64,000 nucleotides of DNA from contig NZ_JACCHP010000006.1 in NCBI RefSeq assembly GCF_016031625.1, positions 186,001-250,000 on the forward strand. The letters are read 5' to 3'. Source of the DNA: Bradyrhizobium agreste. GTDB lineage: Bacteria; Pseudomonadota; Alphaproteobacteria; Rhizobiales; Xanthobacteraceae. Numbering within the stretch: position 1 is the stretch's first letter; every line of letters begins with the position of its first letter. The translations under genes and the position numbers were made by a program. Below the pieces are notes generated by a model. That model did no database searches, was not told the origin of the DNA, and worked only from the letters and a program-made list of their open reading frames with translations. Below, in pieces: positions 52,522 through 61,971 of the stretch.

Positions 52522-52748
52522 GTAGTTCCAGTAACTTACGGGAAAATCTTGGGCCGAAAACGAAAGGATTCGGGTCGGCCGTTTCGACCCGAACATGGGT
52601 GGTGAGGCGGCCCCTGTCAAATCGTGGGGTGTTGAAAGCCGCCGCAATGGGAAAAGTTTCATATCGGAAAAGTTGCAAAATACCACCTTGGAGTTGTGGT
52701 TGATGTCGGCGTAATGTCCTGTCGGGGCATGGATTCGGTGGGGTTCTG

Positions 52749-52988
52749 GTGACCAGGCCAGGAAAGAAACGGGCGCGCGCCGGATCCGGCGTGCGGGTGG
52801 GCTCGCGTCAGGAGGAACCGGGAGATGGCGGCGCGGACGAAGCCGTGGCCTTCATCGCCGAGCAGACCGAGGCCTTACGCAAGCTGGCCGAGCGCCACAA
52901 GCTCGACGTGCTGCATTATCTCCTCGGGATGACTCAGCTCGAGGCCGACGAGCATCTGCGGCTGCGGACCAAGCGCAAGCTGTCGTGA
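52749..52988 (+). CDS. Small conserved-looking protein, 79 aa
   Basis: Basic N-terminus (Arg/Lys-rich, about 1-20), then a helical segment 'AFIAEQTEALRKLAERHKLDVLHYLLGMTQLEADEHL' (described by its alternating Leu and charged residues). No family is recognised. It starts with GTG at 52749. It lies between divergent topA and the HxlR gene; no promoter is identified. Confidence 0.55.
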   Translation: MTRPGKKRARAGSGVRVGSRQEEPGDGGADEAVAFIAEQTEALRKLAERHKLDVLHYLLGMTQLEADEHLRLRTKRKLS

Positions 52989-53012
52989 GGATGGGTGTGG
53001 TACCGCCTGGGC

Positions 53013-53483
53013 CTATCTCGCCGACCTTCGTCGCGGCGTGGGCCGCGGCTTTAGCGTGGTATCGGCAGGGCTGAGCAGCCGGCCATCCGCGGCGCGCATT
53101 TCGAGCTTCTTCACCGGGCGGCCTTTCTCGCGATCGACCAGGATGGTCGCGATCTCTTCGGGGCGGTCGTCGAATTCCTCGCTCCATTGCCGCAGCGCGA
53201 CCAGGATCGGGAAAGTGCCGCGGCCCTTCGGCGTCAGCACATATTCCTGATAGGCGCTGCCGTCGGAGGCGGGAGCGGTTTCCAGAATGCCGTGGTCGAC
53301 CAGCGATCGCAGCCGCGCCGCCAGGATGTTCTTGGCCATGCCGAGCTTGTTCTGAAACTCGCCGAAGCGGCGGACGCCGAACAGCGCCTCGCGGATGATC
53401 AAGAGCGACCACCAGTCGCCGAGCGCATCCAGCGACCGCGCGATCGGGCAGGCATCGCCGGCAAAGCTCGTCCGTTTCACCAT
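53013..53483 (-). CDS. HxlR family transcriptional regulator 1
   Basis: Winged-helix regulator of 156 aa. 'CPIARSLDALGDWWSLLIIREALFGVRRFGEF' (key residues Cys13, Trp-Trp, Arg-Arg-Phe) and 'KNILAARLRSLVDHGIL' match HxlR proteins such as YodB and HypR, several of which sense redox or electrophile stress through an N-terminal cysteine. The ATG at 53483 is preferred; earlier in-frame codons cross the divergent operator. The likely target is the divergent SDR gene. Confidence 0.88.
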   Translation of the reverse strand: MVKRTSFAGDACPIARSLDALGDWWSLLIIREALFGVRRFGEFQNKLGMAKNILAARLRSLVDHGILETAPASDGSAYQEYVLTPKGRGTFPILVALRQWSEEFDDRPEEIATILVDREKGRPVKKLEMRAADGRLLSPADTTLKPRPTPRRRSAR

Positions 53484-53539
53484 CCTCGTTCCGTCCTGTC
53501 GCGTTGGCACGGCGCCAGAGCCGATCACGCGCTTGTGTG

Positions 53540-53592
53540 GTTGCATCATAAAACCAAATGGCCTAGATGGCAACGTAGTTTCATCATGCAAC
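53540..53592. promoter_or_regulatory. Long inverted repeat between HxlR and SDR genes (candidate operator)
   Basis: Arms of 15 bases, GTTGCATCATAAAAC (53540-53554) and GTTTCATCATGCAAC (53578-53592), are inverted with 13 of 15 matches and a 23-base centre. The right arm covers an in-frame ATG at 53586, which supports the SDR start being the GTG at 53607 instead. Confidence 0.6.
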
Positions 53593-53606
53593 TACCGGAG
53601 GCGAGC

Positions 53607-54386
53607 GTGAGACTGAAGGACAAGACGGCCCTGATCACCGGCGGCAATAGCGGCATTGGCCTTGCAACGGCAAAACTGTTCGTGGCCGAGGGCGCCAAGG
53701 TGGTGATCACCGGGCGCAACAAGGAGACGCTGGCGGCGGCCGCGAAGGAGCTCGGGCCGAACGCGCTCGCGCTCGTCGCCGATGTTACCGACATCGCAGC
53801 GACGGAAGCCGCGATCAGGCAGGGCGCCGAAAAATTCGGCAAGTTCGATATCGTGTTCGCCAATGCCGGCATTCCCGGCGCCGGCGGCACGCCGCTGGGA
53901 TCTGCGAAGCTGGAGGTGTTCGAGAAGGTCATCAGGACCAACCTCACCGGCGTGTTCTTCACCGTGCAGTCGGCGCTGCCTTATCTCAATGACAATTCCT
54001 CGATCATCCTCAACGGCTCGGTGATTTCGGTGCTCGGCATTCCCGGCTACTCTGCTTACGGTGCGGCGAAGGCCGGCGTGCGCGCGATGGCGCGGATCAT
54101 GGCCTCGGAGCTGTCGCCGCGCGGAATCCGCGTCAACGTGGTCGCGCCCGGCGCGATCCGCACGCCGATCTGGGGCGCGGCGATCGCAACGCCGGAAGCG
54201 GAGAAAGCGTTCGAGAAACGCATCGGGCTGATGACGCCGCTCGGCCGCCTTGGTGAACCAGATCACGTTGCGAAGACGGTGCTGTTCCTCGCCTCCGATG
54301 ATTCCGCGCATGTGCAGGGGCAGGAGATCTTCGTCGACGGCGGCGCGGTGGCCTCCCCGAGCGGCGCGCCGATCTATCGCGGCTGA
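53607..54386 (+). CDS. SDR family oxidoreductase
   Basis: NAD(P)-dependent short-chain dehydrogenase/reductase of 259 aa. The Rossmann motif is 'TGGNSGIGLA' (TGxxxGIG). 'NAGIPGAGG' and the catalytic Ser, Tyr-x3-Lys in 'GSVISVLGIPGYSAYGAAKAG' complete the active site. The substrate is unknown. The GTG at 53607 has a CGGAGG ribosome-binding site at good distance; the ATG at 53586 would lie inside the operator arm. Divergence from the HxlR regulator implies control by it. Confidence 0.92.
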   Translation: MRLKDKTALITGGNSGIGLATAKLFVAEGAKVVITGRNKETLAAAAKELGPNALALVADVTDIAATEAAIRQGAEKFGKFDIVFANAGIPGAGGTPLGSAKLEVFEKVIRTNLTGVFFTVQSALPYLNDNSSIILNGSVISVLGIPGYSAYGAAKAGVRAMARIMASELSPRGIRVNVVAPGAIRTPIWGAAIATPEAEKAFEKRIGLMTPLGRLGEPDHVAKTVLFLASDDSAHVQGQEIFVDGGAVASPSGAPIYRG

Positions 54387-54541
54387 TCAAATCAAGCGCA
54401 AATTGGATCGGCCGGGCAATGCGGTTGTGCCGGTCGGTTCCCAGTTATCCTGGGATGCATTCGCAAATACCTGCTTTGGACGTTGAACCTTCGCGCAAGC
54501 TGCAAAGACCCTTTTACGGGCAGGGGTCAGACTCATTTTTT

Positions 54542-54736
54542 ATGGGGTCCGTCATGCTGAAAGCAGCCCGTATTTTTTCCTCGATTTCATCACCGCGCGT
54601 TTTCACGGAAAAATCCGCCATACCGGACCGGCGTTCAGACGCCTCCCAGTTCGTCGCCATCGCATTGTTCTCGGGGATCGGCCTGTTCGTCTCGCTCGTC
54701 GCCGTGATCCTGGGCATGCAGGGCGTGTGGTTCTAG
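54542..54736 (+). CDS. Small single-pass membrane protein
   Basis: ORF of 64 aa. The N-terminal half is polar and basic ('MLKAARIFSSISSPRVF'), and a single hydrophobic helix spans about residues 35-58 ('FVAIALFSGIGLFVSLVAVILG' by its key residues). The ATG at 54542 is used; the ATG at 54554 is an alternative. It has no recognised family. It stands between SDR and azoreductase genes. Confidence 0.55.
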   Translation: MGSVMLKAARIFSSISSPRVFTEKSAIPDRRSDASQFVAIALFSGIGLFVSLVAVILGMQGVWF

Positions 54737-54807
54737 GTCAGAGCGCACGAGCCCGTCGATCAGCCGCCGCAGACGATCCTGCGGCGACCGATGACGCCGG
54801 CATGCTT

Positions 54808-55416
54808 TTAGGCCGCGCGCAGGCTGGTTGCGGCTTCGAGCGCGCCGGTGAGCGCCTTCTCGCGGTGATCAGGTCCGATCTGGACGCCGTCGGCGGGGAT
54901 GAATTCGAGGTTGGTGATGCCCATAAAGCCGAACACCCAGCGCAGATAGGTTTCGAGATGCTCGCCGGCTGCGTAGGGCGTCTCGGCGCCATAATAGCCG
55001 CCGCGCGAGATCGCCACGATCACGCGCTTGCCGCCGGCGAGCCCCTCCGGACCAGCCGCGCCATACCTGAAAGTCTTCCCCGCCACCAGGATGCGGTCGA
55101 TCCAGGCCTTGAGCTGGCTCGGAATGGTGAAATTGTACATGGGTGCACCAATGACGACGATTTCGGCGGCCAGGAACTCCTCCAGTGCCGCGGCGCTTGC
55201 GGCAAGGTCTGGTCCGAGTTCCGCCGGCGCGGGGGCGCCTTGCGCGGCGGCAAGGTGCGAGCCGGAGAGGTGGGCGAGCGGCGCCTCGGTCAGGTCGCGG
55301 TAGACGACCTCAAGCGAGGGCGTCGCCTGCCCGAGCCGATCGACGATGGCGGCGGAAACCTGCCGGCTGACGGAGTGGGGGCCGAGCACGCTGGAATCGA
55401 TGTGGAGGAGTTTCAT
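54808..55416 (-). CDS. azoR: FMN-dependent NADH-azoreductase
   Basis: Quinone/azo reductase of 202 aa with flavodoxin-like fold. '[18 protein letters not shown]' (phosphate-binding loop), '[18 protein letters not shown]' and 'VISRGGYYG'-like '[15 protein letters not shown]' match AzoR. It uses FMN and NADH to reduce quinones and azo compounds. It is divergent from an HxlR regulator, a pairing seen with YodB-azoR in Bacillus. ATG start at 55416. Confidence 0.92.
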   Translation of the reverse strand: MKLLHIDSSVLGPHSVSRQVSAAIVDRLGQATPSLEVVYRDLTEAPLAHLSGSHLAAAQGAPAPAELGPDLAASAAALEEFLAAEIVVIGAPMYNFTIPSQLKAWIDRILVAGKTFRYGAAGPEGLAGGKRVIVAISRGGYYGAETPYAAGEHLETYLRWVFGFMGITNLEFIPADGVQIGPDHREKALTGALEAATSLRAA

Positions 55417-55427
55417 GTAGGGTCACC

Positions 55428-55448
55428 CTGGTATAAGTTTGTAACCAG
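55428..55448. promoter_or_regulatory. Candidate HxlR operator between azoR and its regulator
   Basis: The 21-base site has perfect five-base arms CTGGT / ACCAG around a TA-rich centre and lies in the 83-base gap between divergent starts. It is shorter and less convincing than the 53.5 kb operator. Confidence 0.4.
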
Positions 55449-55499
55449 CGCTACATGAGTGACTATCGAAACCCCCGCAAGAACGCACTTTTTTGAGCC

Positions 55500-55940
55500 A
55501 TGGGCACATCATTGAAACCTGCGAACATCGAAATGCCTGCTCCGCCGCGGCCAAGTCCGAGGCCGGATCCAAGGCCCATGCCGGATCCCAACCATGCGGA
55601 CTGCCGTGGGGTCGCCTCCGTGCTGTCCCGCGTTGGCGATAAATGGAGCGTGTTCGTCATCATGATGCTGAGCGATGGGCCGAAGCGCTTCAACGAGCTC
55701 AAGCGCATGATCAACGGCATCTCGCAGCGGATGTTGACCCTGACGCTGCGTGGCCTCGAGCGCGACGGCCTCGTTACGCGCACGATCTTTCCGACCATCC
55801 CGCCGCGGGTGGACTATGAGCTGACCGATCTCGGCCACGGGCTGTCGCGGCCCGTCGAGGCGCTCGGCAAATGGGCGAAGGACCATCTCGATCAGATCGA
55901 GGCCGCACGCACCCAGTTCGACCAGCGCAACGACGGCTGA
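55500..55940 (+). CDS. HxlR family transcriptional regulator 2
   Basis: Winged-helix regulator of 146 aa. 'DCRGVASVLSRVGDKWSVFVIMMLSDGPKRFNELKR' (key residues Cys, Trp-Ser, Arg-Phe) and 'ISQRMLTLTLRGLERDGLVTR' are HxlR features, and the N-terminal Cys is the likely redox-sensing residue. A proline-rich N-terminal tail of about 30 residues precedes the domain. ATG start at 55500. It is divergent from azoR, which it probably represses. Confidence 0.9.
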   Translation: MGTSLKPANIEMPAPPRPSPRPDPRPMPDPNHADCRGVASVLSRVGDKWSVFVIMMLSDGPKRFNELKRMINGISQRMLTLTLRGLERDGLVTRTIFPTIPPRVDYELTDLGHGLSRPVEALGKWAKDHLDQIEAARTQFDQRNDG

Positions 55941-55966
55941 AGCGGAGCATGTTGCGAGGTCGATTT

Positions 55967-56126
55967 TACCCTCCCCTGGAGGGGGAGGGTCGATCGCGCG
56001 AAGCGCGAGCGGGTGGGGTGATCTCTCCACTCGGGCACTGTTGGATGTGGAGAGACCGTCACCCCACCCCGTCTCACATTGCGCTGCGCTCCACGTGAGC
56101 CGACCCTCCCCCTCCAGGGGAGGGTA
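55967..56126. repeat. 160-bp element with perfect 26-bp terminal inverted repeats
   Basis: The ends form a perfect 26-base inverted repeat: the left end begins TACCCTCCCCTGGAGGGGGA and the right end is its exact reverse complement. Inside are two further stems around GCGCGAAGCGCG and the GGTGGGGTGA / TCACCCCACC pair. It looks like a miniature palindromic element of a family distinct from the 'gtcattcc' repeats. Confidence 0.9.
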
Positions 56127-56148
56127 AGAGTTCGAGCTCATTTTCGCT

Positions 56149-57291
56149 CTACAGCAGCGACACCAAGCCGCCGCCGTGACGTTCCAGCTTTCCGGCGAGC
56201 TCGAGCTCCAGCAGCACGGTGCGCACGATCGCAGGCGAGGCGCCGGACATCCGGACGAGGTCGTCGATCGAGATTGGGGCCGGGCCGAGCAGGCCGGTGA
56301 TCTGGTCGCGATCATTGCTTTGCGGATCGCTTTCGAACGGCTCGCTGTCGGGCTCGCCTGCGGGATGAATCAGCGGCCGCTCCATGATTGGCTGAACTGC
56401 GTTGATGATGTCGGCCGCTTCGGTGACGAGCGTTGCGCCCTGCTTGATCAGGTCGTTGGTGCCGGCGGCGCGCGGATCGAGCGGCGAGCCCGGGACGGCG
56501 AACACCTCGCGGCCTTGTTCGGCCGCCATGCGTGCTGTGATCAGCGAGCCCGAGCGGTGCGCCGCCTCGACCACGACGACGCCGAGCGAAGCGCCCGAGA
56601 TCAGGCGGTTGCGACGGGGAAAGTCGCGGGCGCGCGGCTCGTGGCCGAGCGGCATCTCGGAGATCGCAGCGCCCGCGTGGTCGAGGATCGCGGCGAGCAG
56701 GTCGCCATGCTCGGGCGGATAGATGCAGTCATGGCCGCCGGCGAGCACCGCGATCGTGCCGCTCTCGACGCTGGTGCGATGCGCGGCCTGGTCGACGCCG
56801 CGGGCGAGCCCGGAGATGACGACGAAGCCGGCTTCGCCGAGCTCGCGCGCAAGCTGGCCGGCGAACTTCAAGCCGGCGCCGGAGGCGTTGCGCGAGCCGA
56901 CGATCGCGATCATCGGCCGCATCAGGGTTTTGGTGTCGCCGCGCACCGCGAGCAGCGGCGGCGCATCGTCGATCATCGCCAGCCGTGGCGGATAGCCGTC
57001 TTCGCCGGGCGCGCGCCAGGCGATGCCGAACTTGCGGCTCGCGGCGAGCTCGGCTTTCGCCTCATCCGCGCTGCAAATGCGCCCTGATCGCGCCGCGCCG
57101 CCGCGCCGGGCGAGATCAGGCAGCCGCTCCAGCGCGGCGCGCGGGCTGCCGAAATGATCGACCAGCGAGCGGAAGGTTCGCGGCCCGACATTGTCGGAAC
57201 GGATCAGCCGCAGGCGGTCGATCCGCTCGGCCTCGGTCAGCTCCACGCTTCTGTTGATGGCGTCCACGGCGTCTCCTTGCAGGGACAGCAT
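56149..57291 (-). CDS. dprA: DNA-processing protein DprA
   Basis: Single-strand-DNA-binding protein of 380 aa that loads RecA on incoming DNA in transformation. The Rossmann-like DprA core is clear: '[16 protein letters not shown]', '[15 protein letters not shown]', '[11 protein letters not shown]', 'RNRLISGAS' and '[11 protein letters not shown]'. A C-terminal winged-helix (about 310-380) matches the DML1-like domain. The ATG at 57291 is preferred but has no strong ribosome-binding site. No other competence genes are in the window. Confidence 0.94.
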   Translation of the reverse strand: MLSLQGDAVDAINRSVELTEAERIDRLRLIRSDNVGPRTFRSLVDHFGSPRAALERLPDLARRGGAARSGRICSADEAKAELAASRKFGIAWRAPGEDGYPPRLAMIDDAPPLLAVRGDTKTLMRPMIAIVGSRNASGAGLKFAGQLARELGEAGFVVISGLARGVDQAAHRTSVESGTIAVLAGGHDCIYPPEHGDLLAAILDHAGAAISEMPLGHEPRARDFPRRNRLISGASLGVVVVEAAHRSGSLITARMAAEQGREVFAVPGSPLDPRAAGTNDLIKQGATLVTEAADIINAVQPIMERPLIHPAGEPDSEPFESDPQSNDRDQITGLLGPAPISIDDLVRMSGASPAIVRTVLLELELAGKLERHGGGLVSLL

Positions 57292-57381
57292 GGAACAACC
57301 AGAGGGCGTTGCGCAACACCGACGTGCGCTTGCACGACCTCGCTGCGATGCTAAAAGCGTCACAATAAGAAGGATGTTGCC

Positions 57382-58626
57382 ATGATCTCACTCGCCGACC
57401 TCCAGCGCCGTATTGAATCCGGCGAGTTATCGCCCGAGGTTGCAATCGCCGAGTCACATGCGGCGATCGAGGCCAAGGAGAAGGACGTCCAGGCCTTCGT
57501 CCGGCACGACAAATCGGCGAGGGCGCAAGCCTCCGGCCCGCTGCGCGGCATCGCGGTCGGCATCAAGGACATCATCGACACCGCCAACATGCCGACCGAG
57601 ATGGGCTCGGAGATCTATCGCGGCTGGCAGCCGCGCGCCGATGCGCCTGTCGTGATGATGCTGAAGCGGGCAGGCGCTACCATCATCGGCAAGACGACGA
57701 CCACAGCATTCGCCTCGCGCGATCCGACGGCGACGCGCAATCCGCACAATACGGCCCATTCGCCTGGCGGCTCGTCCTCGGGCTCGGCGGCAGCCGTCGG
57801 CGCCGGCATGATCCCGCTGGCGCTGGGCACCCAGACCGGCGGCTCGGTGATCCGGCCCGCGGCCTATTGCGGGACGGCCGCGATCAAACCGTCGTTCCGG
57901 ATGCTGCCGACAGTCGGCGTCAAGTGTTATTCGTGGGCGCTCGACACGGTGGGCCTGTTCGGCAGCCGCGCGGAAGATCTCGCGCGCGGATTGCTGGCGA
58001 TCACCGGCTGCACGGAATTCGACGCTATCGGTCCAGCCAAGGCGCCGCGCATCGGCGTGGTCAGGCAGGAGTTCGCCGGCGCCGTGGAGCCGGCGGCCGA
58101 AGAGGGGCTGCAGGCTGCGATCAATGCGGCGATGCGCGCCGGTGCCAGCGTGCAGACCATCGATCTGCCCGAGGCGGTGCAGGAGGCCTGGCGCATCCAC
58201 CCGATCATCCAGGATTATGAGGCGCATCGCGCGCTCGCCTGGGAATTTTCGGAACGTCACGACGAGATCGCGCCGATGCTGCGCGCCAGTCTCGATGCGA
58301 CGGCCCATCTGACGGCGAAGGACTATGACGAGGCGCGCCGCATCAGCCGTCGCGGCCGCCGCGAGCTCAGTGAATTGTTCGAAGGCTTCGACGTGCTGCT
58401 GACCTATTCCGCGCCCGGCACCGCGCCGGCCAAGGAGCTCGCGACCACCGGCGATCCCCGCTACAACCGGCTGTGGACGCTGATGGGCAATCCTTGCGTC
58501 AACGTGCCGGTGCTCAAGGTCGGTGGCCTGCCTGTCGGCGTGCAGGTGATCGCGCGCTTCGGCAACGATCCGCTCGCGCTCGCGGCGGCCTGGTTCCTGG
58601 AGGAGGCGCTGGCGAAATCAGGCTAG
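57382..58626 (+). CDS. Amidase (amidase-signature family)
   Basis: Ser-cisSer-Lys hydrolase of 414 aa. The Lys is in 'VGIKDIID' and the cis-Ser/Ser pair in '[15 protein letters not shown]...GTQTGGSV', the hallmark of the amidase-signature family. GatA-specific neighbours (gatB/C) are absent, so this is a stand-alone amidase of unknown substrate. The ATG at 57382 follows AAGAAGGA. The stop region overlaps the convergent patatin gene by nine bases. Confidence 0.9.
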   Translation: MISLADLQRRIESGELSPEVAIAESHAAIEAKEKDVQAFVRHDKSARAQASGPLRGIAVGIKDIIDTANMPTEMGSEIYRGWQPRADAPVVMMLKRAGATIIGKTTTTAFASRDPTATRNPHNTAHSPGGSSSGSAAAVGAGMIPLALGTQTGGSVIRPAAYCGTAAIKPSFRMLPTVGVKCYSWALDTVGLFGSRAEDLARGLLAITGCTEFDAIGPAKAPRIGVVRQEFAGAVEPAAEEGLQAAINAAMRAGASVQTIDLPEAVQEAWRIHPIIQDYEAHRALAWEFSERHDEIAPMLRASLDATAHLTAKDYDEARRISRRGRRELSELFEGFDVLLTYSAPGTAPAKELATTGDPRYNRLWTLMGNPCVNVPVLKVGGLPVGVQVIARFGNDPLALAAAWFLEEALAKSG

Positions 58627-59814
58627 TGCAGGTTCGGAAGGAGCAGCAGCCTGAGCGGGCGCTGAGCCGGCCCTTGCACGTTGTCCCAGCCAGCGCTCGG
58701 CGGCCTCGCGACCGCTCCGGTGCAGCAGGCGAATGAAGCCGCGGCCGAGATCGGTCGATGAGCGCTGCGCCAGGCCGTCAACATTGTCTTCCGCCGCGAT
58801 CCTGGTGAGCCGCAGCGGAGAGGCCATGTGCGACTGCGCCCATTCAATCGCGGCGATCTCGGCATTGAGCGCGGCGTTGGCCGCGATCTGGTCGAGCCGG
58901 CGGTCGATCGCGGCGAGCGTGATCGGCACGTAGCTGTCGCGCGTCGGTGTGACCTGGACGAGCAGCAGATCCGTTGCCGCCGTGTCCTGCACCAGGCGCA
59001 GCAGCGGCGGATTGCCGCCAAAGCCGCCGTCCCAATAGGCTTCGCCGTCGATCTCGACCGCACAATGGACCAGAGGCGGGCAGGTCGAGGCCAGCGCGAC
59101 ATCGGCGGTGATGGCCTCGTTGCCAAAAATCTGCTGCTGCCCGTCGCGGATCCGCGTCGCCGCGATCAATAGCTTCGGGCACCGCGCATCGCGCAGGACG
59201 GAGAAGTTGATGTCGCGGGAGACCGCCTGCCGCAGCGGATCGAGATCGAACGGATCGAACTGGCCGGAGCGCAGGGTCGGGCCGAATGCGACCGAGCTTC
59301 CCGCGGGCGAAAAGCCGCCGATCAGCATCAACGAGCGGAACGAGGCCTCGTGCATCAGCCGGACCCAGAACCGGTTCAGCCTGGAACGGGCGCCTTCGCG
59401 GCCGCCTTCGGCGAGGCCGCAAGCGAGCAGCAGCGCATTGATGGCGCCGGCACTGGCGCCGCTGACGGTGTCGATCTCGATATCAGTCTCTTCGAGCAGC
59501 CGCTCCAGCACGCCCCAGGTGAAGGCGGCAAAGGTGCCGCCGCCCTGCAGCGCCAGCGAAAGTCTGCGCGGCGGCCATTGCTCGGAACGCGCCCGGGTGG
59601 GCGCGACTGGTGCAGCCTTGGTGACGACGACATCGAGCGGAGCGTCGGGCTTGACGGCGGGCTCCGGCTTTGGCGCTGGCCGTGCAGCAGGGGCAGGCAC
59701 GGGCGGCGGCGCGTCGGACCAGATATTGGTCGCCGAGAGCAGCCGGCTTGCTGCAGTGCCGGAAGCACCGAGCGAACCAACGCCGTCATTTGCGCCGACA
59801 ATCTTCCCGCTCAT
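58618..59814 (-). CDS. Patatin-like phospholipase
   Basis: Lipid acyl hydrolase of 398 aa with a Ser-Asp dyad. The oxyanion 'LALQGGGTFAAF' (G-G-G-T), the nucleophile 'GASAGAIN' (G-x-S-x-G) and the catalytic Asp in 'YWDGGFGGNP' (DGG) are all present. The N-terminal 90 residues are Ala/Pro/Lys-rich and possibly disordered. No signal peptide is seen, so it is probably cytoplasmic. The ATG at 59814 is chosen; longer readings to 59901 add only unconserved sequence. It overlaps the convergent amidase gene. Confidence 0.9.
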   Translation of the reverse strand: MSGKIVGANDGVGSLGASGTAASRLLSATNIWSDAPPPVPAPAARPAPKPEPAVKPDAPLDVVVTKAAPVAPTRARSEQWPPRRLSLALQGGGTFAAFTWGVLERLLEETDIEIDTVSGASAGAINALLLACGLAEGGREGARSRLNRFWVRLMHEASFRSLMLIGGFSPAGSSVAFGPTLRSGQFDPFDLDPLRQAVSRDINFSVLRDARCPKLLIAATRIRDGQQQIFGNEAITADVALASTCPPLVHCAVEIDGEAYWDGGFGGNPPLLRLVQDTAATDLLLVQVTPTRDSYVPITLAAIDRRLDQIAANAALNAEIAAIEWAQSHMASPLRLTRIAAEDNVDGLAQRSSTDLGRGFIRLLHRSGREAAERWLGQRARAGSAPAQAAAPSEPALA

Positions 59815-59920
59815 TCTGAGCAACCGCCTAACGCCGTTTCCCGTGTCAGGATGACAGGCATGGAACCCGTTCGCTACAGCCTGCCGTGACTCGCAGGACA
59901 ATTGCGAACAGGATTTCGCA

Positions 59921-59975
59921 TATAATGCGGAAGGGGTGTGGCGGAATCCGTAGTACTTCCGACTTCAGCTTCTTG
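59921..59975 (+). other. tRNA-Leu-like 5' fragment after a TATAAT
   Basis: The stretch around GTGTGGCGGAAT..GTAG (59936-59953) resembles the 5' end and D-arm of a tRNA-Leu, and a TATAAT hexamer sits at 59921-59926. No T-arm (GTTCRAnYC) or acceptor 3' half follows, so it is at most a tRNA remnant or chance similarity. Confidence 0.3.
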
Positions 59976-60019
59976 TTTGGGCGTTTTGAGACGGCGTCCA
60001 CTTCGCTCGAAAACGCTTC

Positions 60020-60616
60020 TTACGCCTTCTCGCCGATCCGGCTTTCCTTGCCGGCTTGCAGGCGCTTGATGTTCTCGCGATGCGCGTAGAACAACAGCAG
60101 CGTCAGCACTGCTGCCAGTGCCGACAATGCGAGGTGGCCGAACCACCACAGGAAGATCGGTGTGATGAATGCCGCCACCAGCGCCGAGAGCGAGGAATAG
60201 CGGGTGGTGAAGGCGGTCGCCAGCCAGAGCAGGCAGAACACGACGGCGCCCGGCCAGAACAGCCCCAGCAGGATGCCGATATAGACCGCGACGCCCTTGC
60301 CGCCCTTAAACTTGAGCCAGACCGGGAAGAGGTGGCCGAAGAAAGCGCCAAGCCCTGCCACCATTGCGGCATTGGGGCCTGCGATGTAGCCGGCGATCAC
60401 CACGGCGACGGTGCCCTTCAGCGCGTCGAACAGCAGGGTGCCCGCGGCGAGGCTCTTGCGTCCGGTGCGCAGCACGTTGGTGGCGCCGATGCTGCCGGAG
60501 CCGATCGAACGGATATCCTGGGTGCCCGCGAGCCTGGTCAGGATCAGCCCGAACGGAATCGAGCCGAGCAGATAGCCGATGACGAAAGCCACCGGCAGAA
60601 ACGGTTCAAGCGCCAT
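60020..60616 (-). CDS. plsY: Acyl-phosphate:glycerol-3-phosphate acyltransferase PlsY
   Basis: Inner-membrane enzyme of 198 aa that acylates glycerol-3-phosphate with acyl-phosphate, the first step of phospholipid synthesis. The motifs are '[12 protein letters not shown]' (motif 1), '[15 protein letters not shown]' (motif 2) and 'KGGKGVA' (motif 3). Several transmembrane segments are present. The ATG at 60616 has a GGGAGG site at eight bases; a longer start is unlikely. Confidence 0.96.
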   Translation of the reverse strand: MALEPFLPVAFVIGYLLGSIPFGLILTRLAGTQDIRSIGSGSIGATNVLRTGRKSLAAGTLLFDALKGTVAVVIAGYIAGPNAAMVAGLGAFFGHLFPVWLKFKGGKGVAVYIGILLGLFWPGAVVFCLLWLATAFTTRYSSLSALVAAFITPIFLWWFGHLALSALAAVLTLLLFYAHRENIKRLQAGKESRIGEKA

Positions 60617-60663
60617 GGCAGCACCTCCCAAGGCCCATTCTCCACGTCGAATGAAGCCGCAGC

Positions 60664-61971
60664 TCAGACATGCTCATAGACCGTTCGTCCGCCGACAATG
60701 GTGCGCACCACCCGGCCTGTAAAGCGGGCCTCGTCGAACGGGGTGTTCTTGCAGGGCGACTTGAGGTCGGCGGGATCGACCACCCAGGGCACATCGGGGT
60801 CGATCACGATGACATCGGCCGGGCTGCCGGCGCGCAGGGTTCCGCCCGACAGGCCGAGCAGCTCGGCGGGACGGGTCGACATCGCGCGGATCAGCGTCTT
60901 CAGCTCGATCTCGCCATTATGCACCAGCCGCAGGCCGGCCGGCAGCATGGTCTCAAGCCCGACGGCGCCGGGCGCAGCTTCCGCGAACGGCAGGCGCTTG
61001 ACCTCGACGTCCTGCGGATTGTGGTCGGACATGATGACGTCGAGCAGGCCGGAGCCGATTGCCGCCACCAGGGCGCGGCGGTCGTCCTCGGTGCGCAGCG
61101 GCGGCGACAGCTTCAGGAACGAACGGTAAGGACCGATGTCGTTCTCGTTCAGCGCCAGATGGTTGATCGATACCGAGGCGCTGACGGCGAGTCCGGCGTC
61201 GCGGGCGCGCTGGAGGACGTCGAGGGAATCGATGCAGGTGAGCGACGCCGCGTGGTAGCGGCCGCCGGTGAGGGCGACGAGGCGCAGATCGCGCTCCAGC
61301 ATCACGGCTTCGGCGGCGTTCGGGATGCCGACAAGGCCGAGCCGCGAGGCGAATTCGCCCTCGTTCATCACGCCCTCGCCGACGAGATCGGGGTCCTCGG
61401 TGTGATGCACGATCAGCGCGTCGAAATCGCGCGCATAGGTCAGCGCGCGGCGCATCACCTGCGCATTGGTCACGCTTCTGGCGCCATCGCTGAAGGCGAC
61501 GGCGCCTGCGGCCTTGAGCAGGCCGAACTCGGTCATCTCCTGGCCGTGCATGCCCTTGGTAAGGGCGGCCATCGGCTGGATGTTGACGATCGCGGTGTCG
61601 CGGGCACGGCGCATCACGAAATCGACCGTCGCCGAATTGTCGATGACCGGCAAGGTATCGGGCTGGCAGATGATGGTGGTGATGCCGCCGGTCGCGGCCG
61701 CCTGGCTCGCGGTGGCAAAGGTCTCGCGGTGGCTGAAGCCGGGCTCGCCGACGAAGGCGCGCATGTCGATCAGGCCGGGTGCGACGATCTTGCCGGAGCA
61801 ATTGACGATGTCGGTGCCCTCGGGGACGCCGGCAGCGCCGATGCCGCGGCGGGTCTCGCGGATGGTGCCGTCGGCGATCAGGACGTCGCCGACGCCGTCG
61901 AAATCCCTGGAGGGATCGACGACGCGGGCATTGGCGAGCAGGATGGGGCGGCGATCGATCAGCATCGGCAT
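60664..61971 (-). CDS. pyrC': Dihydroorotase-like protein lacking the HxH metal site (PyrC'-type pseudoenzyme)
   Basis: Protein of 435 aa with dihydroorotase/amidohydrolase layout. The zinc motif D-x-H-x-H after 'PGLID' is replaced: the sequence reads '[14 protein letters not shown]', with Arg71 and Phe73 where His is required. Other sites are degraded too ('SDHNPQD'). This matches the non-catalytic PyrC' subunits that stabilise class A aspartate carbamoyltransferase in Pseudomonas. The start at 61971 overlaps the pyrB stop by one base, so it is made with PyrB. An active dihydroorotase must lie elsewhere in the genome. Confidence 0.85.
   Translation of the reverse strand: MPMLIDRRPILLANARVVDPSRDFDGVGDVLIADGTIRETRRGIGAAGVPEGTDIVNCSGKIVAPGLIDMRAFVGEPGFSHRETFATASQAAATGGITTIICQPDTLPVIDNSATVDFVMRRARDTAIVNIQPMAALTKGMHGQEMTEFGLLKAAGAVAFSDGARSVTNAQVMRRALTYARDFDALIVHHTEDPDLVGEGVMNEGEFASRLGLVGIPNAAEAVMLERDLRLVALTGGRYHAASLTCIDSLDVLQRARDAGLAVSASVSINHLALNENDIGPYRSFLKLSPPLRTEDDRRALVAAIGSGLLDVIMSDHNPQDVEVKRLPFAEAAPGAVGLETMLPAGLRLVHNGEIELKTLIRAMSTRPAELLGLSGGTLRAGSPADVIVIDPDVPWVVDPADLKSPCKNTPFDEARFTGRVVRTIVGGRTVYEHV

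Noticed and set aside
50314..52605. A 763-codon open frame on the plus strand opposite topA
   Set aside because: It is the antisense shadow of the well-supported topA gene in GC-rich DNA and its translation has no family motifs (repetitive Asp/Val/Gly/Leu text).
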